The notes under the pieces were generated by a model. That model searched no databases. It was not told the DNA's origin and saw only the letters and a program-made list of their open reading frames with translations. Shown here piece after piece: positions 25,761 to 35,927 of a DNA stretch of 64,000 nucleotides. Within the stretch, counting starts at the first letter, position 1. Every line of letters starts with the position of its first letter. Origin of the DNA: Alphaproteobacteria bacterium LSUCC0684 (lineage in GTDB: Bacteria; Pseudomonadota; Alphaproteobacteria; Puniceispirillales; UBA1172); contig CP166130.1 of NCBI GenBank assembly GCA_041228335.1, positions 124,001 to 188,000 of the forward strand, in the 5' to 3' direction. A program made the translations under genes and the position numbers.

Positions 25761-26714
25761 CTAGCGCTGGGGGATGATCTCATAGCCCACCTCTTCAGGT
25801 TCGTCATCAACCATTTCAGCAGGAAAGCCGGGCGCGCGGATATCGAGCCCGGTTGCATCTTCAAGCCGTCTGATAATATTCGGTGACCATTCCCTTGCCC
25901 CATATCTGGCCATGCCATCCTTGAAGATCTCGATCAGAAGGGGGGAGACGTCAAGCGGCACGTTTGAGCGTTCGGCGATCTCCTGAAAGAGGCCGATATC
26001 CTTGAGCACCAGATCCATGGTGAAGTTGATATCACGGCTGCCATTCAGGATGACCTGGCTTTCCGTTTCATGGACAAAGGAGTTTCCAGATGAAATCCGG
26101 ATTGCTTCAAACGTGGTGTTAAGATCCATGCCGGCAGCCTTCATCGTCACCAGCGCTTCGGTGCAGGTGATCAGATTGGCGGTGGCGAGGTAGTTGGTCA
26201 TCACCTTGAGTATCGATGCAGAACCGAGAGGGCCGGTATGCAGGATGCGGCGCCCCATGACGGTGAGAACAGGCAGAATCCGCTCAAACACGTCGCGGTC
26301 GCAACCGGCGAAAATGGCGATATTTCCGGTTGCCGCCCGGTGGCAGCCGCCCGAAACAGGGCAGTCGACCGCAGCGCCGCCTCTTTCCGCCACAAGAGCC
26401 CCAAGCCGGCGAACTTCAGCCTCATCGGTGGTGCTCATCTCTGCCCAGATCTTGCCAGGCGCGAGTCCGGCCAGGATTCCGTCTTCGTCTTCCATCACCC
26501 GGGCGCTGGCCGCAGGCGAGGGCAGGCAGGTGATGATCATATCACAGGTTTCGGCCAATTCCTTAGGGCTTTCGGCCCATCCTGCCCCTTTTTCAAGCAG
26601 CGAAGTGGCCGCGTCTTTGTCGAGATCCCTGACCGTTACATTGAGCCCGTTGCGAACAAGGCTTCCCGCCAGTTTACCGCCAACATTGCCAAGACCAATA
26701 AATCCGATGCGCAT
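25761..26714 (-). CDS. NAD(P)-dependent beta-hydroxyacid dehydrogenase (3-hydroxyisobutyrate dehydrogenase family)
   Basis: This 317-residue enzyme has an N-terminal GLGNVG dinucleotide motif (residues 7-12), the substrate-binding CPVSGGCHRAATG segment, the catalytic-lysine helix region KVMTNYLATANLI and a helical C-terminal domain. Relatives oxidise 3-hydroxyisobutyrate or reduce tartronate semialdehyde or succinic semialdehyde. The tail beyond about 295 is longer than in HIBADH. It lies on the far side of tRNA-Arg from the islands, so it may be resident. It is followed upstream by the acyl-CoA synthetase gene in the same direction (66-base gap). Confidence 0.87.
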   Translation of the reverse strand: MRIGFIGLGNVGGKLAGSLVRNGLNVTVRDLDKDAATSLLEKGAGWAESPKELAETCDMIITCLPSPAASARVMEDEDGILAGLAPGKIWAEMSTTDEAEVRRLGALVAERGGAAVDCPVSGGCHRAATGNIAIFAGCDRDVFERILPVLTVMGRRILHTGPLGSASILKVMTNYLATANLITCTEALVTMKAAGMDLNTTFEAIRISSGNSFVHETESQVILNGSRDINFTMDLVLKDIGLFQEIAERSNVPLDVSPLLIEIFKDGMARYGAREWSPNIIRRLEDATGLDIRAPGFPAEMVDDEPEEVGYEIIPQR

Positions 26715-26780
26715 GGTGCACTCCCCAGGTTTTCCTCATCGAAGAGTGATCCCAAATTCATCCATCGGGCAAGAAAAATT

Positions 26781-28562
26781 TCAGTTCTGGCGTGAATAAA
26801 GCTGGTTCAGTCTGTCTTCAAAATCCCGCCAGATGATATGGCGTCTGGGCTTAAGCGTCGGTGTCAGTCGCTTGTTGTCAATCGTAAAGCCGTCCCGATC
26901 GATGATAAACCGGCGCACCCGTTCACTTGCGGCAAGGCGGGAGTTCGCCGTGTCGATATCACTCTGGATATATTTGGTGATCTTGTCGGGCTTTTTTGCG
27001 GCGTGATCAAGGCAGAGCTGGCTTGGCACGACTACCGCCACCAGCCAGGGCCGTCGGTCACCGAACACCATCGCCTGTTCGATGTATGGCTGGGCGAGAA
27101 GGCGGCTTTCCACTCGTCCGGGAGACACGTTTTCACCCCCGGAATTGACGATGATGTCCTTCTTGCGGCCGGTGATGGTGATGAAACCGTCCCCGTCGAT
27201 TTCAGCAATATCGCCGGTATGAAGCCAGCCGTCTTTCAGCACTTTGGCGGTTTCCTCGGGTTGTCCCCAGTATCCCTGCATGACGAGGGGCCCGCGAACA
27301 AGGAGCTCGCCGGATTTGCTGCGCCTGACCTCAACGCCTTCAAGCGGCCGCCCGACGCTCTGGATACGGATATCGTCCGTTCCGTTTGAGCTGATCACAG
27401 GGGAAGCCTCGGTTTGGCCGTATCCTTGTACAAGCCGGATGCCAAGGGCGAGGAAGAAGCGGCCCACGGCGGGTGACAGGGCAGCCCCGCCTGAGACGAT
27501 GATCCTCAGTCTGCCGCCAAGTTGCCTTGCAACGGCACGCCGGACCAGCACGGTCAGGAACAGGTCAAGCAGCATCTCCCCAGGCGAAAGCCTGTCCTTC
27601 TGCTCTTTTTTGCGGCCAAGACGAAGCGTCAGGGCGAGAAGGTTTTCAGCCATTCTTCCCCGGCCTTTGGCGCTGCTGCGAATACGGTCATGCAAGAGCT
27701 CGCATAATCTGGGCACGGCGGTCATCATGGTGGGCCGCGCCTCACGAAGGGCCTGGGCGATATGTTCCGGCGTCGGTAGATGATAGATTTCCGCTGCCAC
27801 CAGTATCGCGAAATAAAGCCCGATCGTGTGTTCATACGCATGGCTCAACGGTAAAAGGGAAAGGAAAACCTCCCTGCCTTCCCGCACCATGGGAAACCTC
27901 TCGCGGGCGGCGGTGATATTGCCGAGAATCGACCGATGGCTGAGCATGACACCCTTGGGCTGATCATCGCTGCCGGATGTGTAGATGATGCAGGCCAGAT
28001 TATCAGGCTCAAGGGTTGAGATCATGGCATCGATATCAGCAGGGAAACGTTTGCCATCGGCAATCAGATTATCCCAGGAGATAATGGCAAGCCCGGCTGG
28101 CTGATGGATGGTCTTGGAGCTTTCGATGAGCACCAGAAGCCGGCAGGAAGGGGCCTGTTCGGCTGCCACCTCCGCAACCGATGCCAGTTTCCGGGTCGAG
28201 CAGATAATCGCCACCGCCCCGCTGTCATTGATCAGGTGAAGGTGATCGTCAATCGTGTAGCTGGTATAGGCAGGAACGGTCACCGCGCCGATAGACATGA
28301 TTGCAAGATCAGCGATGACCCATTCGAGCCGGTTTTCCGAATTGATGATGACACGGTCCCCGGCATTGACTCCGCGGGCAAGCAGGCCGGAGGCAATATG
28401 TCTCACCTCTTTTGCCACCTCGCCGTAACTGATGCCGATCCAGCCGCCCATATGGCGATTCCAGATGAACTTGCCAGGCCCCATCCGGGTTGAAATGCGC
28501 AGAAACATTGCAGGGAGGGATCGATCCTCTGGAAAGAGCGTGGAAGGGTTCATTCTGTTCAT
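26781..28562 (-). CDS. AMP-dependent long-chain acyl-CoA synthetase (FadD/FAA1-like)
   Basis: This 593-residue adenylate-forming enzyme has the AMP-binding P-loop YTSGSDDQPKGVMLSH, the GYGQTEASP motif, TGDIAEIDGDGF and ITGRKKDIIVNSGGENVSP near the hinge. A basic C-terminus containing LTPTLKPRR places it with the eukaryote-like AMP-forming fatty acyl-CoA ligases. It activates fatty acids for beta-oxidation or lipid synthesis in the cytoplasm. It is the first gene of a two-gene minus-strand unit with the hydroxyacid dehydrogenase and diverges from pepF. Confidence 0.9.
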   Translation of the reverse strand: MNRMNPSTLFPEDRSLPAMFLRISTRMGPGKFIWNRHMGGWIGISYGEVAKEVRHIASGLLARGVNAGDRVIINSENRLEWVIADLAIMSIGAVTVPAYTSYTIDDHLHLINDSGAVAIICSTRKLASVAEVAAEQAPSCRLLVLIESSKTIHQPAGLAIISWDNLIADGKRFPADIDAMISTLEPDNLACIIYTSGSDDQPKGVMLSHRSILGNITAARERFPMVREGREVFLSLLPLSHAYEHTIGLYFAILVAAEIYHLPTPEHIAQALREARPTMMTAVPRLCELLHDRIRSSAKGRGRMAENLLALTLRLGRKKEQKDRLSPGEMLLDLFLTVLVRRAVARQLGGRLRIIVSGGAALSPAVGRFFLALGIRLVQGYGQTEASPVISSNGTDDIRIQSVGRPLEGVEVRRSKSGELLVRGPLVMQGYWGQPEETAKVLKDGWLHTGDIAEIDGDGFITITGRKKDIIVNSGGENVSPGRVESRLLAQPYIEQAMVFGDRRPWLVAVVVPSQLCLDHAAKKPDKITKYIQSDIDTANSRLAASERVRRFIIDRDGFTIDNKRLTPTLKPRRHIIWRDFEDRLNQLYSRQN

Positions 28563-28721
28563 GGCATGCCTTTTTCCCTATTAAGGAGGAAAGAAAAGAC
28601 GCTGGCAAGCCTTGAGCCTTGAAACCATATGATTGATAATCACCCCAAGGGCCGGTCAGGGATATTGCTTTATCCTCTATCGGCCTTATATCTCAAGTGT
28701 CCCATCTGATATGTGTGAGCC

Positions 28722-30527
28722 ATGCCTGACAGTCTTCCCCATTGGTCCCTAGATGATCTTTATGTTTCTCCCGATGCGCCAGAACTTGCGCATGATCGCG
28801 TCAGTTGCGAGGCCGCATCCCTTGATCTTGCAGGAAACTGGGAAGGCAAGCTCGGCAGTGCCACCGGAGATGAACTCGCCGCCGTAATCGAGACATATGA
28901 GAGCATTTGCGAGAAACTCGGCCGGATGACAAGCTTTGCCGATCTCGCCTTTGCCGCCGACATGACCGATCCCGCGGTTGGCCAGAAAGCACAGATGATG
29001 CGTGAGGCCGAAAGCGAGATCAGCGCCAGGCTTGTCTTTGTCGAGCTTGAACTGGCGGCGATTGATGATGCCCGGATGGAGGAGCTTTATGCCGAAAGTG
29101 CGCGTCTTGCCTCCTGGCAGCCCTGGCTTCGGCAGGTTCGTGCTTTCCGGCCGCATCAGCTTTCAAATGAAATGGAAACCCTGCTGCTTGAACGCCAGCC
29201 TTCCGGCCGGGCTGCCTGGATCCGTCTTTTTGACGAAACCGCCGCCGGACTTCGTTTTCCCGTTGGCGACCGGGAGGTGAGCGAAGCCGAAATCCTCGAC
29301 ATGATGACGGATCCCGACCCCGAGATCAGGCGCGAGGCCGGGCTCAGCCGGTCCAATGTTCTTGACAAGAACAAGAGGCTGATGGCGCTTATCCTCAACA
29401 CCATTGCCAAGGAGAAGAGCGTCGATGACAAATGGCGCAAGTTTCCGCGGCCGGTGTCTTCGCGCAATCTGGCCAATGATGTCGAGGATGACGTCGTCGA
29501 TGCCCTGGCCCGGACCGTGACAGACCGCATGCCGGATCTGACCCACCGCTACTACCGGCTCAAGGCAGACTGGATGGGCATGGATACTCTGCCCTGGTGG
29601 GATCGCAATGCCCCTGTTCCCGGGGAGGATACGCGGGAATTTTCATGGGACAGGGCCAGATCGATCGTTCTTGAGGCCTTTGGCGAGTTTGATCCGGGCA
29701 TGGCCGAAGTGGCGGGCTGGTTCTTTGACCGGAAATGGATTGATGCGCCACAGCGTCCCGGCAAGGCCTCTGGTGCCTTCAGCCATCCGACGGTGCCGTC
29801 GGCGCATCCCTATATTCTCATGAATTACAGCGGGCAGGTGCGGGATGTGATGACGCTGGCCCATGAACTTGGTCACGGGGTGCATCAGGTACTGGCAGCG
29901 CCAAAAGGTCATCTGATGTGCTCAAGCCCGCTGACGCTGGCCGAAACAGCTTCGGTATTTGGTGAAATGCTGGTCTTCCGGAAACTCATCGATACAGCTG
30001 AAGATCCGATCCAGCGGCGTGCCCTGCTGGCAGGCAAGATCGAGGATATGCTGAATACGGTTGTTCGCCAGATCGGCTTTCACAATTTCGAGACACGCCT
30101 TCATGATCAGCGTCGGCAAGGCGAGATGACCCCGGATCAGATTTCCGATATCTGGATGGAAACCCAGGCCATGGCTCTTGGCCCGGCGATCACGATGGAC
30201 GAAAGCTATCGGCCGATCTGGGGATTCATTCCTCATTTCGTTCATGTGCCTTTCTATGTCTATGCCTATGCTTTCGGGGATTGCCTGGTGAACGCGTTGT
30301 GGCAGGTCTATCAGCAAGCCGATACCGCCGAGGCCAGAGAGACGTTTGTGGCAAATTATCTCGCACTGCTGCGGGCTGGCGGGACCGATCGCCATGATGC
30401 GGCGCTGGCGCCGTTCGGGCTGGATGCACGGCAGGCAACCTTCTGGTCACTTGGGCTCGACATGCTCGCCGGGATGATCGACAGCCTGGCCGAAGATCTT
30501 GCCGCTGATGGTATTGGGGAGGTGTAG
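28722..30527 (+). CDS. pepF: M3 family oligoendopeptidase (PepF)
   Basis: This 601-residue zinc metallopeptidase has the HELGH catalytic motif at residues 381-385 and a downstream ETASVFGE glutamate as third zinc ligand, with the long helical N-terminal domain of oligopeptidase F. It cuts short peptides in the cytoplasm. Its stop codon is followed without a gap by the ABC1 kinase gene, a pairing seen in other alphaproteobacteria, so the two are one operon. Confidence 0.93.
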   Translation: MPDSLPHWSLDDLYVSPDAPELAHDRVSCEAASLDLAGNWEGKLGSATGDELAAVIETYESICEKLGRMTSFADLAFAADMTDPAVGQKAQMMREAESEISARLVFVELELAAIDDARMEELYAESARLASWQPWLRQVRAFRPHQLSNEMETLLLERQPSGRAAWIRLFDETAAGLRFPVGDREVSEAEILDMMTDPDPEIRREAGLSRSNVLDKNKRLMALILNTIAKEKSVDDKWRKFPRPVSSRNLANDVEDDVVDALARTVTDRMPDLTHRYYRLKADWMGMDTLPWWDRNAPVPGEDTREFSWDRARSIVLEAFGEFDPGMAEVAGWFFDRKWIDAPQRPGKASGAFSHPTVPSAHPYILMNYSGQVRDVMTLAHELGHGVHQVLAAPKGHLMCSSPLTLAETASVFGEMLVFRKLIDTAEDPIQRRALLAGKIEDMLNTVVRQIGFHNFETRLHDQRRQGEMTPDQISDIWMETQAMALGPAITMDESYRPIWGFIPHFVHVPFYVYAYAFGDCLVNALWQVYQQADTAEARETFVANYLALLRAGGTDRHDAALAPFGLDARQATFWSLGLDMLAGMIDSLAEDLAADGIGEV

Positions 30528-31889
30528 ATGAGCGATGATCAGTCCGGCATGGGTGGCCGTATTCGCCGCTACGCCAAAGTTACGGGAACCATGGGAAATC
30601 TGGCGATGAAAATCGCCGGTGAGCGCTATCTCGGGATCAAGGTTGACCGGGAAAGTCACGCCACCGAATTGCGCGATGCGCTGGGCGGGCTCAAGGGCCC
30701 GCTCATGAAAGTCGCCCAGATACTGGCGACCATTCCCGAAGCCCTGCCCCGGGAATACGCCGAAGAACTGGCCAATCTCCAGACAGATGCGCCGTCGATG
30801 GGCTGGCTTTTCGTCAAGCGCCGGATGGCAACCGAACTGGGATCGGACTGGCAGTCCAGATTTGCCAATTTTGAAAAACAGGCCGCGGCGGCCGCGTCGC
30901 TCGGCCAGGTGCACCGGGCCACCGGTCATGATGGCACCGCCTATGCCTGCAAGCTGCAATATCCGGACATGCGCTCTGCCGTTGAAGCGGATTTGCGTCA
31001 GCTCAAACTGATTTTCTCGCTCTACGAACGCTACGACAAGGCAATCTCAACAGGTGAGATTCACGCCGAACTCGCTGAAAGGCTTGAAGAAGAGCTTGAT
31101 TACGCGCGCGAGACCGCAAACATGAAGCTCTATCATCTGATGCTCAAGGATGAAACCGGGGCCAATGTGCCTGAACCCGTGCCGGAACTCTCTACAGAGC
31201 GGCTTCTGACCATGACCTGGGTTGAAGGACAGAAACTGAAAGACTATATCGCCGCCACCGAAGATCAGGATGAACGCAACGCCGTTGCCATCAATATGTT
31301 TCGAACATGGTATGTGCCTTTCTATTATTATGGGGTGATCCATGGTGATCCGCATCCGGGCAATTACACCATCGCCCCGGATCGGTCGGTCAACCTTCTG
31401 GATTATGGTTGTATCAGACTGTTCCGGCCGGATTTTGTCGCCGGCGTCATTGATCTTTATCACGCGCTAAGGAATGGGGATACGGATCTGGCGGTTCAGG
31501 CCTATGAGAAATGGGGGTTTGCCGGGCTTGACCGGGAGGCCATCGATATTCTCAATATCTGGGCGAAATTCATCTACACGCCGCTTCTCGAGGACCGGGC
31601 AAGACCGATACAGGAAATGCGGACAGGCAACCAGGGACGTGAGGTTGCCATGAAAGTCTATGATGAGCTGAAAAGGATCGGCGGTGTGCAGCCGCCCCGG
31701 GAATTCGTGCTCATGGATCGGGCCGCGATCGGACTTGGCTCGGTTTTCATGCACCTGAAAGCAGAGGTCAACTGGCATCAACTGTTTGAAGGATTAATTG
31801 ACGCATTTGACGCAAAAGACCTTGCAAAGCGTCAGCGTGATGCGGCATCTTTGTGTGGAATTCCTGAGACGGTCTATTCGCATGGGTAG
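30528..31889 (+). CDS. ABC1/UbiB-like atypical kinase
   Basis: This 453-residue protein has the ABC1 (ADCK) kinase pattern: a KVAQILA helix in place of the KxGQ motif, AAAASLGQVHRA nucleotide loop, YACKLQYP with the invariant lysine, HGDPHPGNY catalytic loop and LLDYG metal-binding motif. Members support ubiquinone synthesis or act on lipids. UbiB proper carries C-terminal membrane helices, which I do not see here, so a soluble ABC1 paralogue is likelier. It directly abuts pepF. Confidence 0.87.
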   Translation: MSDDQSGMGGRIRRYAKVTGTMGNLAMKIAGERYLGIKVDRESHATELRDALGGLKGPLMKVAQILATIPEALPREYAEELANLQTDAPSMGWLFVKRRMATELGSDWQSRFANFEKQAAAAASLGQVHRATGHDGTAYACKLQYPDMRSAVEADLRQLKLIFSLYERYDKAISTGEIHAELAERLEEELDYARETANMKLYHLMLKDETGANVPEPVPELSTERLLTMTWVEGQKLKDYIAATEDQDERNAVAINMFRTWYVPFYYYGVIHGDPHPGNYTIAPDRSVNLLDYGCIRLFRPDFVAGVIDLYHALRNGDTDLAVQAYEKWGFAGLDREAIDILNIWAKFIYTPLLEDRARPIQEMRTGNQGREVAMKVYDELKRIGGVQPPREFVLMDRAAIGLGSVFMHLKAEVNWHQLFEGLIDAFDAKDLAKRQRDAASLCGIPETVYSHG

Positions 31890-31952
31890 TCTTCGGGTGT
31901 GTTTGAAAAACGAACGGTGCCTTGCCGCCGTGGATATTGATATCGGAGCGAT

Positions 31953-33524
31953 GTGATGCGGATAGGTGCCCCCAAGGAGATCATGGCAGGTGAAGCGCGG
32001 GTTGCCATGACGCCGGATTCGGCGCGTCAGCTTCAGAAACTGGGTCATGACTGCTTTATCGAGGCTGGCGCAGGCGAAGCGGCGCGGTTTTCAGATGCGT
32101 CCTATGCGGAAGCTGGCGTGACAGTGGTGGAGTCGGCGAAGGATCTTTTCGCCAAGGTCGACGTGGTGGCCAAGGTCCGCCCCACCACCACCGATGAGCT
32201 CAAACTGCTGAAAAAGGGCCAGACTCTCATCGGATTTTTCAACCCGGCGGGTGATGCGGCGGCACTCGAGCAGGCCAGGAAACAGGGCATCAATGTCATT
32301 GCCATGGAAATGGTGCCGCGGATTTCCCGGGCCCAGAAGATGGACGCGCTCTCCTCCATGGCGAATATTGCAGGCTACCGTGCGGTTATCGAAGCTGGCA
32401 ACAATTTCGGCCGGTTCTTCACCGGTCAGGTCACGGCCGCGGGCAAGGTGCCGCCTGCCAAGGTGCTTGTTATTGGTGCCGGCGTGGCCGGGCTTGCCGC
32501 GATTGGGACAGCGCAGTCTCTCGGGGCGATTGTCCGTGCCTTTGATGTCCGGCCTGAAGTGGCCGAACAGATCGAATCCATGGGCGCGGAATTTCTCTTC
32601 CTTGATTTCGAGGACAGCCAGGATGGCGCGGCCTCCGGCGGTTACGCAGCCCCGTCCAGCCCTGAATTTCGTGAAAAGCAGCTGGCGCTCTTTCGTGAAC
32701 AGGCCCCGGAAATTGACATTGTCATCACCACGGCCTTGATCCCGAACAGGGACGCGCCTGAACTCTGGACGCCTGATATGGTGGCCGCGATGAAGCCAGG
32801 ATCGGTGATCGTCGATCTGGCAGCCGAAAAGGGCGGCAACTGTAAACTCACCGTTGCCGATCAAAAGATCATCACGGATAACGAGGTGACCATCATCGGC
32901 TATACGGACTTCCCGTCACGGATGGCCACCCAGGCCTCCACGCTCTATGCCACGAATATCCGGCATATGGTGTCGGATCTTACACCTGGGAAAGATGGCG
33001 TCCTGGTCCATGATATGGAAGATGACGTCATCCGCGGGGCCACGGTGACCTTCGCAGGAGAGATCACCTATCCGCCGCCGCCGCCGAAAGTTCAGGCAAT
33101 TGCCTCAAAGAAACCGGAAAAAACACCCCAGAAGACACCCGAAGAGATCGCCGCCGAAGAAGCGGCCGCCATGGCCCGGGCCGGACGTCAGCAGGCAGGA
33201 TTGCTTGTTCTGGGCGGTCTTCTGATGGCCCTGATCGGCATCTATGCACCGCCAAGTTTCATGCAGCATTTCATTGTCTTCGTGCTGGCGGTCTTCGTGG
33301 GCTTTCAGGTGATCTGGGGGGTGGCGCATTCGCTGCATACGCCGCTGATGGCGGTAACAAATGCGATTTCGGGGATCATCATTCTCGGCGCATTGCTGCA
33401 GCTTGATACAGGAAATTCGGTTGTCACGGCACTGGCGGCCATATCGGTGCTGATCGCAACGATCAATATTGTTGGCGGGTTCATGGTGACGCGCCGCATG
33501 CTTCAGATGTTCAAGAAGTCCTAA
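31953..33524 (+). CDS. pntA: NAD(P) transhydrogenase alpha subunit
   Basis: This 523-residue fused alpha subunit has the NAD(H)-binding domain I over residues 1-380 (MRIGAPKEIMAGEARVAMTPDS start, VIGAGVAGLAAIGTAQSLGA Rossmann turn), a Pro/Lys/Glu-rich linker (PEKTPQKTPEEIAAEEA), and about four transmembrane helices to the end. Together with PntB it couples hydride transfer from NADH to NADP+ to proton import. Many alphaproteobacteria split this protein in two (PntAA and PntAB); here it is single as in E. coli. pntB starts 15 bases after it. Confidence 0.95.
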   Translation: MMRIGAPKEIMAGEARVAMTPDSARQLQKLGHDCFIEAGAGEAARFSDASYAEAGVTVVESAKDLFAKVDVVAKVRPTTTDELKLLKKGQTLIGFFNPAGDAAALEQARKQGINVIAMEMVPRISRAQKMDALSSMANIAGYRAVIEAGNNFGRFFTGQVTAAGKVPPAKVLVIGAGVAGLAAIGTAQSLGAIVRAFDVRPEVAEQIESMGAEFLFLDFEDSQDGAASGGYAAPSSPEFREKQLALFREQAPEIDIVITTALIPNRDAPELWTPDMVAAMKPGSVIVDLAAEKGGNCKLTVADQKIITDNEVTIIGYTDFPSRMATQASTLYATNIRHMVSDLTPGKDGVLVHDMEDDVIRGATVTFAGEITYPPPPPKVQAIASKKPEKTPQKTPEEIAAEEAAAMARAGRQQAGLLVLGGLLMALIGIYAPPSFMQHFIVFVLAVFVGFQVIWGVAHSLHTPLMAVTNAISGIIILGALLQLDTGNSVVTALAAISVLIATINIVGGFMVTRRMLQMFKKS

Positions 33525-33539
33525 GGCGGGGGTGTAGAT

Positions 33540-34913
33540 ATGGTTTTTGGTATTCAGGCCGCCGCGTATATTTCGGCAACAGTTCTTTTTATTCTGTCTC
33601 TTGGCGGGTTGTCCAATCAGGAAAGCGCCAAACGCGCGGTGTGGTACGGCATTATCGGGATGACCATAGCCGTGCTTGCAACCGTGGCTGGCCCATCGGT
33701 ACCGTTGAGCATGGTGCTGATTGGGGCGATCGTCATCGGAACGATCATCGGGGCTGTTGTCGCCATGCGGGTGGAGATGACCGGCATGCCGCAACTGGTG
33801 GCGGCGCTGCATTCCTTCGTCGGTCTTGCCGCTGTCTTCATCGGGATCAATTCTGATCTGACGGTGCATGATTTTGCAAGCCAGGCCGAGCGGATCATCC
33901 ATGAAGTGGAAATCTTCCTCGGGGTGTTCATCGGTGCGGTGACCTTCACCGGCTCGATCATTGCCTATGGGAAACTTGCTGGCAGGATTGATGGTAAGGC
34001 GCTGATCCTGCCTGGCCGAAATCTTCTCAATATTGCACTTGTTGTGGTGTCGCTTGTTCTCATGGTCATGTATATGAACCATGCCGGATCATGGACGCTA
34101 TATGTCATGACGGCCCTTGCGCTTGTGCTTGGTGTGCATCTGGTCATGGCGATTGGCGGCGCGGATATGCCGGTGGTTGTCTCGATGCTCAATTCCTATT
34201 CGGGCTGGGCGGCGGCGGCGACAGGCTTCCTGCTTGGCAATGATCTCCTGATCGTTACCGGGGCACTGGTAGGCTCTTCCGGCGCGATCCTTTCCTACAT
34301 CATGTGCAAGGCCATGAACCGCCATTTCGTGTCGGTCATCCTTGGCGGATGGGGAGATGCCAAAGGGCCTGCCATGGAAATTGAAGGTGAGCAGATCGCC
34401 ATCGACGCCGATGGTGTTGTGGCGGCGCTTGATGACGCCGACAGCATCATCATCGTGCCCGGCTACGGGATGGCCGTGGCCCAGGCCCAGCAGTCGATCT
34501 CCGAGCTAACACGGCGGCTGAGGGCGCAAGGCAAGAACGTTCGCTTTGCCATTCATCCGGTGGCAGGGCGTCTGCCCGGGCACATGAACGTGCTGCTCGC
34601 CGAGGCCAAGGTGCCTTATGATATCGTCCTTGAAATGGACGAAATCAACGAGGATTTCCCGAATACCGATGTGGTGATCGTGGTGGGATCGAACGATATC
34701 GTCAATCCGGCCGCCCAGGAAGATCCCAATTCCCCGATTGCCGGAATGCCGGTTCTGGAAGTCTGGAAGGCAAAGCAGGTCTTTGTGTCCAAACGTGGAC
34801 AGGGCACGGGATATTCCGGGATTGAGAACCCGCTTTTCTTCAAGGAAAATACACGCATGTTCTATGGCGATGCCAAGGCCAGCGTCGATAATCTGCTCTC
34901 ACAGATATCCTAA
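33540..34913 (+). CDS. pntB: NAD(P) transhydrogenase beta subunit
   Basis: This 457-residue subunit has about nine hydrophobic segments in the first 260 residues (proton channel), followed by the NADP(H)-binding domain III with [38 protein letters not shown] and [19 protein letters not shown]. It completes the proton-translocating transhydrogenase with PntA. A strong intrinsic terminator follows 23 bases after the stop. Confidence 0.96.
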   Translation: MVFGIQAAAYISATVLFILSLGGLSNQESAKRAVWYGIIGMTIAVLATVAGPSVPLSMVLIGAIVIGTIIGAVVAMRVEMTGMPQLVAALHSFVGLAAVFIGINSDLTVHDFASQAERIIHEVEIFLGVFIGAVTFTGSIIAYGKLAGRIDGKALILPGRNLLNIALVVVSLVLMVMYMNHAGSWTLYVMTALALVLGVHLVMAIGGADMPVVVSMLNSYSGWAAAATGFLLGNDLLIVTGALVGSSGAILSYIMCKAMNRHFVSVILGGWGDAKGPAMEIEGEQIAIDADGVVAALDDADSIIIVPGYGMAVAQAQQSISELTRRLRAQGKNVRFAIHPVAGRLPGHMNVLLAEAKVPYDIVLEMDEINEDFPNTDVVIVVGSNDIVNPAAQEDPNSPIAGMPVLEVWKAKQVFVSKRGQGTGYSGIENPLFFKENTRMFYGDAKASVDNLLSQIS

Positions 34914-34936
34914 GCCTAAAGAAGTCAAATTAAAGA

Positions 34937-34960
34937 AGGCGAGGGAGACCTCGCCTTTTT
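34937..34960 (+). terminator. intrinsic terminator of pntAB
   Basis: The 8-bp stem AGGCGAGG/CCTCGCCT with a GAGA tetraloop is followed by TTTT and a pyrimidine tract. It ends the pntAB transcript. Read backwards, an A-rich tract lies on the other side, so it may also end the convergent GNAT gene. Confidence 0.85.
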
Positions 34961-34998
34961 CCTCTTCAGGTTTCGGGTCGGGCGGGGTGACGGAAGGT

Positions 34999-35442
34999 TC
35001 AGGCCATTTCCTCGCCGCGGCGCGTCAGCATGCTCATTGAAATCCGGTCTTCAACTTCGAAGCCAAGGCTTTCGTAATACCGCCTCAAGGCCATGTTGTT
35101 GCCTCGAACCTGGAGGTTGACCTTGACCGCCCCCATGTCTTCAAGTTTGGCGATGGCCGCATCAATCAACTCCTTGCCATACCCTTTGGCGCGATGGGCC
35201 GGGTCCACCGCCATGGCGTTTATCCAGCCGCGATGGCCGTCATAGCCAGCCATGACCGCGGCAACGATACGTCCCTTATCTTCGCCAACCAGCAGACCTT
35301 CGGCCTGAAAGGATTTTTTTTGCGCAAGCATGGCTTTGGGCTCGTTCCAGGGGGGATCATCCGGAAATACACGTTTCCAGAGCGCGCATACCGCCTCTTC
35401 ATCGCTGTCATCGTAGCTTCGTATATGGATCGAATCAGTCAT
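34999..35442 (-). CDS. GNAT family N-acetyltransferase
   Basis: This 147-residue protein has the acetyl-CoA pyrophosphate loop AVDPAHRAKGYGKELIDAAI (motif A, R-A-K-G-Y-G) and the motif B strand NNMALRRYYESLGFEVEDRISM. Overall pattern fits the YpeA/RimI-like small GNATs that acetylate amines or protein N-termini. The substrate is unknown. It lies downstream of rpsU in the same direction, separated by the rpsU terminator. Confidence 0.88.
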   Translation of the reverse strand: MTDSIHIRSYDDSDEEAVCALWKRVFPDDPPWNEPKAMLAQKKSFQAEGLLVGEDKGRIVAAVMAGYDGHRGWINAMAVDPAHRAKGYGKELIDAAIAKLEDMGAVKVNLQVRGNNMALRRYYESLGFEVEDRISMSMLTRRGEEMA

Positions 35443-35474
35443 GATCGTAAGTATAAGGCCGAAATCGCAAATTC

Positions 35475-35506
35475 CGAAAAAGAAAAAGCCACCCGGGGGG
35501 TGGCTT
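35475..35506 (-). terminator. intrinsic terminator of rpsU
   Basis: Read on the minus strand, AAGCCACCC/GGGTGGCTT forms a 9-bp stem with a CCC loop followed by TTTCTTTTTC. It lies 45 bases after the rpsU stop codon, right for a monocistronic rpsU transcript. Confidence 0.85.
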
Positions 35507-35550
35507 CATCCGACAGTTTTACAAAACCTGATGTGGAGAATTCCAGGAAA

Positions 35551-35754
35551 CTAGAATCCTTCACGTTCCATGCGCTTGCGCATGAGCTTGCGAACACGGC
35601 GGGTTGATTCGGCGGCTTCCCGGGCGCGACGCTCCGATGGCTTTTCATAGGAACGACGGTTTTTCATCTCACGGAAAAGTCCTTCGCGCTGCATTTTCTT
35701 TTTCAATACGCGCAGGGCCTGATCAACATTATTGTCCCGAACGGTTACGAACAC
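35551..35754 (-). CDS. rpsU: 30S ribosomal protein S21
   Basis: This 67-residue, highly basic protein starts [25 protein letters not shown] and ends with an Arg-rich helix, exactly the S21 pattern. It binds the small subunit near the anti-Shine-Dalgarno region and aids initiation. It diverges from the COQ9 gene, an arrangement common in alphaproteobacteria. Confidence 0.97.
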   Translation of the reverse strand: MFVTVRDNNVDQALRVLKKKMQREGLFREMKNRRSYEKPSERRAREAAESTRRVRKLMRKRMEREGF

Positions 35755-35927
35755 TGGCTTTCACATCCTTTCAGATGGATAAATGGTTATGGCCTTGTGG
35801 CCGGAAGCGCCTCTTATACCATACTTGATCTGGATGGCAAACCCTAAAGCCTGATCCAGGCTGTGACGGATTAGGACTTCCAATCCCCGGCCCCCGATAC
35901 TATATAAATAGGACAAGGAGAGTGATA

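Noticed and set aside
33105-34082. A 325-residue minus-strand frame under pntA/pntB
   Set aside because: It is antisense to pntAB and its composition (very high His, Arg, Asp, Asn) reflects complementary codons of membrane helices.
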